A stretch of 57,309 bases of DNA from Gammaproteobacteria bacterium (GTDB taxonomy: Bacteria > Pseudomonadota > Gammaproteobacteria > Ga0077536): contig JACKNH010000027.1 of the NCBI GenBank assembly GCA_024234975.1, positions 1 through 57,309 of the forward strand. The letters are read 5' to 3'. Of this stretch, positions 52,007 to 57,309 are shown in pieces. Made by a program: the position numbers and the translations under genes. Every line of letters starts with the position of its first letter. Position 1 is the first letter of the stretch. The notes beneath the pieces were generated by a model that was not told the DNA's origin, made no database searches, and saw only the letters and a program-made list of their open reading frames with translations.

Positions 52007-53368
52007 ATGGCCATTCGGCGTATCCTGATTGCCAATCGGGGCGAGATTGCCGCGCGCGTGATCCGCAGTTGCAAGGCACTGGAGATTGACTCGGTGCTGG
52101 CCGTCTCCCAGGCGGATCGGGAATCGTTGCCGGCACGGTTGGCGGATCGTGCAGTATGCATCGGTCCGGCGCACCCTTCCGACAGTTACCTCAAGGTGAA
52201 TACCATCGTTCAGGCTGCCTTGAGCACTGGTTGTGACGCAATTCATCCGGGTTATGGATTCCTCTCCGAGCGAGCTGCGCTTGCCAGTCTGTGCGAGCAG
52301 GAGGGCGTGATCTTCATTGGTCCGACTGCGGCCCAGATCGAAGCGGTCGGCGACAAGCTGCGCGCCCGCAGTGAAGCCGAGGCCGCCAAGGTGCCGACAG
52401 TGCCCGGTGGTGCGGTTGAAAGCTTACCGGACGCAGTCGCGCTCGCGGCATCAATAGGTGCACCGCTGCTGATTAAAGCCGTCGGCGGTGGCGGTGGCCG
52501 CGGCATGAAGTTGGTGGAAAAGCTGGCGGATCTTCCGGCGGCGATGGAAATGGCTTCTGCTGAAGCCGGCGCCGCATTCGGCGATGCCCGGGTCTATCTC
52601 GAGCGCTATGTCGCGCACGGTCGGCATGTCGAGGTTCAGGTATTGGGAGATGGCAACGGCAATGTCATCCATCTGGGTGAACGAGACTGCTCGGTGCAGC
52701 GGCGCTACCAGAAACTGATAGAGGAAACGCCGGCGCCTGGTTTACGGCCGGAATTTCGTGCCCGCATCCACGAAGCCGCTGTGCGTTTCGCCGCGCGCCT
52801 GGATTACCGCGGCGCGGGGACCGTGGAATTCCTGGTCGATATGGATCGGGACGAATTCTATTTCCTGGAAATGAATGCGCGTATCCAGGTCGAACATCCC
52901 GTGACGGAGGCTGTCACCGGCATTGATCTGGTCGCGGAACAGATTGCGATCGCCGAAGGCAGAGGCTTGCGGATTGCGCAGGCAGACGTGCAACTGGCAG
53001 GTTGCGCCATTGAATGCCGCATCAATGCCGAGGATCCCGCGCGCGATTTTCATCCCAGCCCGGGGCTGGTGAAACACGCCGTGTGGCCGACAGGCGAGGG
53101 TGTGCGGGTGGATACGCATATCGAATCCGGCTCGAAGATCCCGCCGTTCTACGATTCGCTGATGGCCAAGATCATCGTGCACGATACCGATCGCGTCGCC
53201 GCGCTGGCACGCCTGAAGAAAGCGATTGCCGCGGCTTCCATTGAGGGCGTCGCCACCAATCTCGATTTTCATTCCAGGGTGCTGGCGGACGCAGAATTCG
53301 CGCATGGCGGAGTCGATACCGGCTATCTCGGTCGGTACCTCGCGGCGCACCCTTTGAGTGGAGTTTGA
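52007..53368 (+). CDS. Biotin carboxylase subunit
   Basis: This is a 453-residue ATP-grasp enzyme of the AccC family: RILIANRGEIAARVIRSCKA, HPGYGFLSERA, KAVGGGGGRGMKLV, FLEMNARIQVEHPVTEAVTG and ECRINAEDPARDFHPSPG. It carboxylates biotin on the neighbouring carrier protein using ATP and bicarbonate. The ATG at 52007 is 2 bases after the carrier stop; a TTG at 52001 would add two residues. The carboxyltransferase gene follows after 3 bases. Confidence 0.92.
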   Translation: MAIRRILIANRGEIAARVIRSCKALEIDSVLAVSQADRESLPARLADRAVCIGPAHPSDSYLKVNTIVQAALSTGCDAIHPGYGFLSERAALASLCEQEGVIFIGPTAAQIEAVGDKLRARSEAEAAKVPTVPGGAVESLPDAVALAASIGAPLLIKAVGGGGGRGMKLVEKLADLPAAMEMASAEAGAAFGDARVYLERYVAHGRHVEVQVLGDGNGNVIHLGERDCSVQRRYQKLIEETPAPGLRPEFRARIHEAAVRFAARLDYRGAGTVEFLVDMDRDEFYFLEMNARIQVEHPVTEAVTGIDLVAEQIAIAEGRGLRIAQADVQLAGCAIECRINAEDPARDFHPSPGLVKHAVWPTGEGVRVDTHIESGSKIPPFYDSLMAKIIVHDTDRVAALARLKKAIAAASIEGVATNLDFHSRVLADAEFAHGGVDTGYLGRYLAAHPLSGV

Positions 53369-53371
53369 ACC

Positions 53372-54844
53372 ATGGCAGATGTGCAACTCGTCGAAACTTC
53401 GCTGCGTGATGGCAACCAATGCCTGTGGGCGGCGCTGGGTGTTGATACCGCAAAAACGTTGACCATCGCACCAGCGCTGGAGCGCTGCGGTTTCAAGGCC
53501 ATCGATTTCACGACGTCCACCCATATGGCGGTGGCCGTGCGTTACAAGAAGGAAGATCCCTGGGAACGCATCCGGCTGATGGCCAAGGCCGTGCCGAATA
53601 CGCCATTGCAGTTTCTCTCGACCGGCTTCCGCTTCATCGCCTGGGAAACCGCCAGCCCTGAGTTCATGTCCCTGGCATTCCGTACATTGGTGAACAACGG
53701 CATCCGGCGCTTCGCGCTGGCCGACCCGATGAACGACGCCGATTCCAATGTCATCTGCGCAAGGATGGCGAAAGACGCCGGCGCGGAGTATGTCGTTGGC
53801 GCACTGGTTTACACCTTGAGCCCGATTCATGACGATGCACACTATGTCGAGTGCGCGCGCAAGATGGCGCAAAGCCCCGACGTGGATGCGATCTACATCA
53901 AGGATCCGGGTGGACTGCTGACGCCGCTGCGCGCGGAACGGCTGATTCCGCAACTGATGAAGGTGCTGGGCGACAAGCCGCTGGAATTGCATGCCCACTG
54001 CACGATAGGCCTGGCCGAGCTGACGTATATGGACGCGCCGAACTGGGGCGTCAGTGCGTTGCAGTGTGCGTCGGGTGCGGCCAGCGATGGCACTTCCAAT
54101 CCGCCTTCGGATCGGGTCGTCAGAAACCTGCGTGCGCTTGGCCATACCGTACATGTCGACGACAAGGCGTTGAAAGAGGTCAACGATTATTTCACTGCAC
54201 TTGCCGAAGCCGAAGGCCTGCCTTCCGGTCGGCCGCAGGCGTTTGACGCCGCCTATCTGTATCACCAGTTGCCGGGTGGCATGGTCGGCACCATGCGTCG
54301 GCATCTGTCCGAAGTGCGTTTGTCGCATATCGAAGGTGAGGTCATCGAAGAACTCGGGCGGGTGCGCGAAGAGCTGGGCTGGCCGATCGTGATGACCCCG
54401 TACGCACAGATGGTGCTCACGCAGGCCGTGATGAACGTGACCAACAAGGAGCGGTATTCGACCATCCCGGATGAAGTGATTCGCTACGCCCTCGGTCGTT
54501 TCGGCCGACCGAACCAGCCCATAGCGCCTGAAGTCATGAATCGCATCGAGTCGCTGCCGCGGACGCGTGAGTTGCGTAACGAACCGGACATGGCGCCGCT
54601 GGCCGAATTGCGCAAACGTATCGGAACGAAACTGTCCGATGAGGAATTTCTGCTGCGGGCCACGATGCCTGCAGGTCTGGTCGACGCCATGCAGGCCAAC
54701 GGTCCCGCGCCGCGTGTCTACAATCCGCAGTCCGCACCGGTGAAGAATCTGATCCGCCAATTATGCGAGAAGCGCAATGTCGCCCGCATTCTGGTGGAGA
54801 AGCCAGGCTTCAAACTCGAACTGACCGGCCGGGGCGAGGAATGA
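53372..54844 (+). CDS. Biotin-dependent carboxyltransferase (pyruvate carboxylase B/oxaloacetate decarboxylase alpha type)
   Basis: This is a 490-residue HMG-lyase-like TIM barrel. Metal and catalytic positions are recognisable but altered: Asp13 in ETSLRDGNQ, candidate carbamylated Lys177 in IKDPGGLL, His207-x-His209 in HAHCTIG (canonical HTHDTSG) and Thr241 in DGTSNPPSD (canonical TSQPS). There is no fused biotinyl domain; that is a separate gene. The altered motifs suggest a substrate other than pyruvate. In context the predicted reaction is carboxylation of the methyl group of a phosphorylated 4-hydroxyacetophenone. It overlaps the phosphatase gene by 4 bases. Confidence 0.84.
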   Translation: MADVQLVETSLRDGNQCLWAALGVDTAKTLTIAPALERCGFKAIDFTTSTHMAVAVRYKKEDPWERIRLMAKAVPNTPLQFLSTGFRFIAWETASPEFMSLAFRTLVNNGIRRFALADPMNDADSNVICARMAKDAGAEYVVGALVYTLSPIHDDAHYVECARKMAQSPDVDAIYIKDPGGLLTPLRAERLIPQLMKVLGDKPLELHAHCTIGLAELTYMDAPNWGVSALQCASGAASDGTSNPPSDRVVRNLRALGHTVHVDDKALKEVNDYFTALAEAEGLPSGRPQAFDAAYLYHQLPGGMVGTMRRHLSEVRLSHIEGEVIEELGRVREELGWPIVMTPYAQMVLTQAVMNVTNKERYSTIPDEVIRYALGRFGRPNQPIAPEVMNRIESLPRTRELRNEPDMAPLAELRKRIGTKLSDEEFLLRATMPAGLVDAMQANGPAPRVYNPQSAPVKNLIRQLCEKRNVARILVEKPGFKLELTGRGEE

Positions 54845-55698
54845 GCGGCGCGCCCGCCGCGGACGTCACCCAGTGGAATGAACCCTTGCCGGCCATCGCC
54901 GGGTATATGTTCGATCTGGATGGCACGTTGATTCTGAGCGATCGATCACTGGGCGGTTACCAGGTTCTGCCCGGCGCAATCGAAGTTCTGGAAACACTCG
55001 CCGCACGCGGCATCCCGTACGTCGTGCTGACCAACGGCAGCGCTTATCCACCGCCTGAGCAGGCAGCGAAGCTGCGCAAGCTGGGTTTGCCGATCGACGA
55101 CGATGCAATGCTGACACCTTCCAGCGTTGCCGCTTACCTGATGAAGCGACGCAAAGTCGCAAGCGCACTCGTGCTGGGTTCCACCGGCGTCGGCTATGCG
55201 CTGGCCGAGGAGGGTATCGATACCCGGTATCCAGGTGACGTCGGCGCCGAAGATGTGCAGGCCGTCTATATCGGTTGGCATCCGGACTGCAATATGAAGG
55301 ACATCGAAGCCGCCTGTAACGCGATCTGGGGTGGCGCAAAGTTGTACGTCGCCTCTGACGTACCGTTCTTCGCTACCACTGCCGGCCGCACCATTGGTTA
55401 TTCCTATGCCATCACCGCAGCGGTCCGCAAGATGACCGGGGCCCCGATGATTCTGACCGGCAAACCGTCGTTGCAGGCCTTGCGCCTGGTCGCGCGTCGC
55501 CTCGGTACGAAAACCGGCAACGTGGCGGTGGTGGGCGACGATCCGCTGGTCGAAATGATCATGGCCCGCCGCGGCGGCGCCGCCGGTTTCGGCGTTACCA
55601 CGGGTTTCAACAAACTCGCCGACTGGTCTGCGCAACCGCAGTCGCGCCGTCCGCACCGGGTATTGGAGAATGTCGGGGAGTTGCTGCAATACCTGTAA
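54841..55698 (+). CDS. HAD-family phosphatase (NagD-like), proposed aryl-phosphate phosphatase
   Basis: This is a 285-residue HAD-IIA phosphatase: motif I MFDLDGTLILSD, motif II VVLTNGSA, motif III lysine in LTGKPS and motif IV VVGDDPLVEM. The start at 54841 overlaps the carboxyltransferase stop (ATGA), so translation is coupled. That argues for a pathway-specific role: removing the phosphate from the carboxylated product and yielding an aroyl acetate such as vanilloyl acetate. NagD relatives also act on sugar and nucleotide phosphates, so the substrate is inferred from context. Confidence 0.86.
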   Translation: MSGAPAADVTQWNEPLPAIAGYMFDLDGTLILSDRSLGGYQVLPGAIEVLETLAARGIPYVVLTNGSAYPPPEQAAKLRKLGLPIDDDAMLTPSSVAAYLMKRRKVASALVLGSTGVGYALAEEGIDTRYPGDVGAEDVQAVYIGWHPDCNMKDIEAACNAIWGGAKLYVASDVPFFATTAGRTIGYSYAITAAVRKMTGAPMILTGKPSLQALRLVARRLGTKTGNVAVVGDDPLVEMIMARRGGAAGFGVTTGFNKLADWSAQPQSRRPHRVLENVGELLQYL

Positions 55699-55746
55699 GG
55701 CCCGCAGGGTGCCGTGATTGTTCGTCTGGTTTTTGTACCCCTCTGG

Positions 55747-57051
55747 CTACGAGTACGACGTGCCTTGGGTTTTTGTGCGTTCGGCGATCGTTGGCAATCC
55801 CGGTAGTCGAAGTCTGCCACCGGGATTTTGCGCGAACTGCGGCACGGTACGATAGGCAATCGTGCCCGCAATCAATGCGAGCAGAATCAAAACCAGGAAA
55901 GGTTTCGCGTAGCTGCCGGTCACATCGCGCATGTACCCGACTGCCGTTGTGCCGGCCGCCGCACCCAGCAGATTCGCCACAGTGAGAAAACAGACAACCT
56001 CGGCTACCGCGCGATTGCCGAAGTTATGCAGTGCGATACACGGTGCATCGATCATGATCCCGCCATGGGCGATGCCACGAATCACAACGAACACGGTGAG
56101 CGAAAACGCACCGGCGACCGGAAATGCCAATGCCGTTCCAAGCGCCAGGATCCACCAGCAGACCGCAACGCCGCGCATCGACCAGCGATCAAAAAGCCAA
56201 CCGAATCCGACCTTGCCGCAAATACTGCCGACCATTACCAGTGTCACGCCGCCGGCAGCGGCCGATTTGCCGAGTTGGGCGTCACGTTCGATGAACAATG
56301 CCGTGTGTTCGAGCAGCGAATAATCCACCGCCCCAACGATGAAGTGGGCAAACAGCAATGCCCAAAAACTGGCAATCCCGAACAGCTCGATCGCCGCCGG
56401 GCCAGTGACGCAGGTGGTGACAGTTTCGGTCCGTTTCGTCAATCCGCCCGTGGCCGCCGGTAACGGCGGCTCGCGCAATACAAATAACTGAAGCGGTATC
56501 ACCAGCAGGCAGACGGCAATTCCGAACAGCGTCGCGGTGTCCTGCCAGCCGAAGCGGCTCAGCAGTGAAATGCCTATGATGGGGGTCGCAGCACCAGCGA
56601 TACTGCCAGCGGTAAAGGCGATGCCAACGGCACGGCCGAGATGGGCATCGAACCACCGGCTCAGCAAGACCTTGCACGCGATGCTGGTGACGGTTGCCGA
56701 TAGCCCGAGAGCAAATCCACACACGTAGTAACCGGTCAGACCGGACACGTATTGAACGCCGAACAGCACCAGCACACAGAGTCCGCTGCCGAGTAGCGCC
56801 AGCGTCCGGGTCCTGATTCGGCTGATACTGAGGCCAAGTATCAGCGCAGCCAGCGCACCGCTCAGGAACTTGGTCGACGAGAAGCCCGATACCTCGCCAT
56901 GGCTCCAGCCCATCTCGTCCATCACGCTGGCGTACATCAGCGGAAACAATACTGCGGGGGCGGACAGTACGAAGAAAATTGCTACAGAGCATACGGCGAC
57001 GTTCTGCCACGCGTGTCGCGCGTCGTCGTAATGACGCTTGAACAATTTCAT
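55747..57051 (-). CDS. MFS transporter
   Basis: This is a 434-residue protein with about 12 hydrophobic helices and MFS loops (GLGSISRIRTR-like after helix 2; FGWLFDRWSMRG between helices 8 and 9). It resembles the monocarboxylate/oxalate-type branch used by bacteria for organic acids. It is convergent with the phosphatase gene and divergent from a LysR gene. Uptake of an aromatic acid or ketone is likely from context; the substrate is not shown. Confidence 0.85.
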   Translation of the reverse strand: MKLFKRHYDDARHAWQNVAVCSVAIFFVLSAPAVLFPLMYASVMDEMGWSHGEVSGFSSTKFLSGALAALILGLSISRIRTRTLALLGSGLCVLVLFGVQYVSGLTGYYVCGFALGLSATVTSIACKVLLSRWFDAHLGRAVGIAFTAGSIAGAATPIIGISLLSRFGWQDTATLFGIAVCLLVIPLQLFVLREPPLPAATGGLTKRTETVTTCVTGPAAIELFGIASFWALLFAHFIVGAVDYSLLEHTALFIERDAQLGKSAAAGGVTLVMVGSICGKVGFGWLFDRWSMRGVAVCWWILALGTALAFPVAGAFSLTVFVVIRGIAHGGIMIDAPCIALHNFGNRAVAEVVCFLTVANLLGAAAGTTAVGYMRDVTGSYAKPFLVLILLALIAGTIAYRTVPQFAQNPGGRLRLPGLPTIAERTKTQGTSYS

Positions 57052-57185
57052 GGGCTGCTGGCAACGTAGACCGTGACGTACTGCGGCGCACCATGCGCCC
57101 GACGTTCCGGTAGGCGGCCATGCTCCGGGACCACGGCTGAACCGCTCATTTTCCGTTCCATGTAGCGCTTGGTTTGTTCGATTTT

Positions 57186-57213
57186 ATTGATATAGGATGG
57201 CGATTCTATTGAT
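57186..57213. promoter_or_regulatory. Candidate LysR-type operator between MFS and LysR genes
   Basis: The near-perfect dyad ATAGGAT (57192-57198) and ATTCTAT (57203-57209) lies between divergent genes. It is framed by direct repeats ATTGAT at 57186-57191 and 57208-57213, 22 bases apart. The position, spacing and AT-richness suit a LysR-type binding site. Confidence 0.4.
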
Positions 57214-57256
57214 CAAACTTCCCGCTTTCAATCGGTCACCCGTGCCGTACTTTCTC

Positions 57257-57309
57257 ATGGAACTCAGACAACTTCGATACTTCATTGCAGTCGCCGAAAC
57301 CAAGAGCCT
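57257..57309 (+). CDS. LysR family transcriptional regulator (partial, N terminus)
   Basis: The frame opens MELRQLRYFIAVAETKS and is cut by the window edge after 17 codons. This is the classic first helix of a LysR-type winged helix-turn-helix. It is divergent from the MFS gene, the usual arrangement for a regulator and its target. Confidence 0.8.
   Translation, partial: MELRQLRYFIAVAETKS

Noticed and set aside
52001..52009. TTG at 52001 as the start of the biotin carboxylase
   Set aside because: ATG at 52007 gives the standard AccC N terminus and avoids overlapping the carrier stop codon.
1..57309. Insertion sequence, prophage or CRISPR array
   Set aside because: No transposase, integrase or phage structural gene and no regularly spaced repeat-spacer pattern was found; the only array is the tRNA-derived one.

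Overview
The window reads as high-GC chromosomal DNA from a motile Gammaproteobacterium. The flagellar block has the gammaproteobacterial order (fliK, fliLMNOPQR, flhB, flhA, flhF, flhG, fliA, DUF2802 gene) with sigma-54 promoters. The secreted DUF6152 protein, the 1010-residue TonB receptor and the many PQQ, flavin and cytochrome c dehydrogenases suggest an oligotrophic aromatic degrader, perhaps near Steroidobacterales/Nevskiales. That placement is inference. No transposase, phage gene or CRISPR array was seen.

Layout. 1-5.4 kb: the end of a secreted unknown protein, DUF6152, DUF2452, a flavocytochrome pair of the 4-cresol dehydrogenase/vanillyl-alcohol oxidase (PCMH/VAO) family, a DUF3300 protein and a small helical protein. 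5.4-19.2 kb: flagellar hook-length, motor, export and regulatory genes, interrupted by a reverse-strand srkA kinase gene. 19.3-19.8 kb: tRNA-Ser(GGA) followed by a degenerate array of direct and inverted pieces of its own 3' half. 20-22.5 kb: a metallophosphoesterase, a cyclic-nucleotide-binding protein and a 1.1 kb gene-poor stretch with an orphan terminator. 22.5-28.8 kb: a TonB receptor, a Sel1/prolyl-4-hydroxylase-like protein and secreted unknowns. 28.8-47.8 kb: a catabolic region with two AraC regulators, a carotenoid/stilbene-cleaving dioxygenase, an amidohydrolase, a thiamine-dependent E1 alpha/beta pair, a PQQ cytochrome dehydrogenase, a frameshifted CmcJ/NvfI-type pseudogene, a LigF-like beta-etherase beside a Nu-class glutathione transferase, a second flavocytochrome pair, a class V aminotransferase and a MetF-type reductase. 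48-57.3 kb: a GFA protein, then a tight six-gene run (split PEP-synthase-like kinase, biotin carrier, biotin carboxylase, carboxyltransferase, HAD phosphatase), followed by an MFS carrier and the start of a LysR gene.

Working model, inferred from families and order. The right half handles lignin-derived phenols. Flavocytochromes hydroxylate 4-alkylphenol side chains at the benzylic carbon, and the PQQ dehydrogenase oxidises alcohols. LigF and the Nu-class GST open beta-aryl ethers, and the carotenoid-oxygenase-family enzyme cleaves stilbene- or isoeugenol-type double bonds. The six-gene run matches the phosphorylate, carboxylate, dephosphorylate logic of the acetovanillone/acetosyringone systems (Acv of Sphingobium, Hpe of Rhodococcus). 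MetF and GFA would fit disposal of one-carbon units from methoxy groups. The aryl-ketone system is the most interesting content here. Its enzymology is known in other phyla, and what looks unusual is its setting beside PCMH/VAO-type flavocytochromes and a LigF/Nu-GST pair in an apparent gammaproteobacterium.
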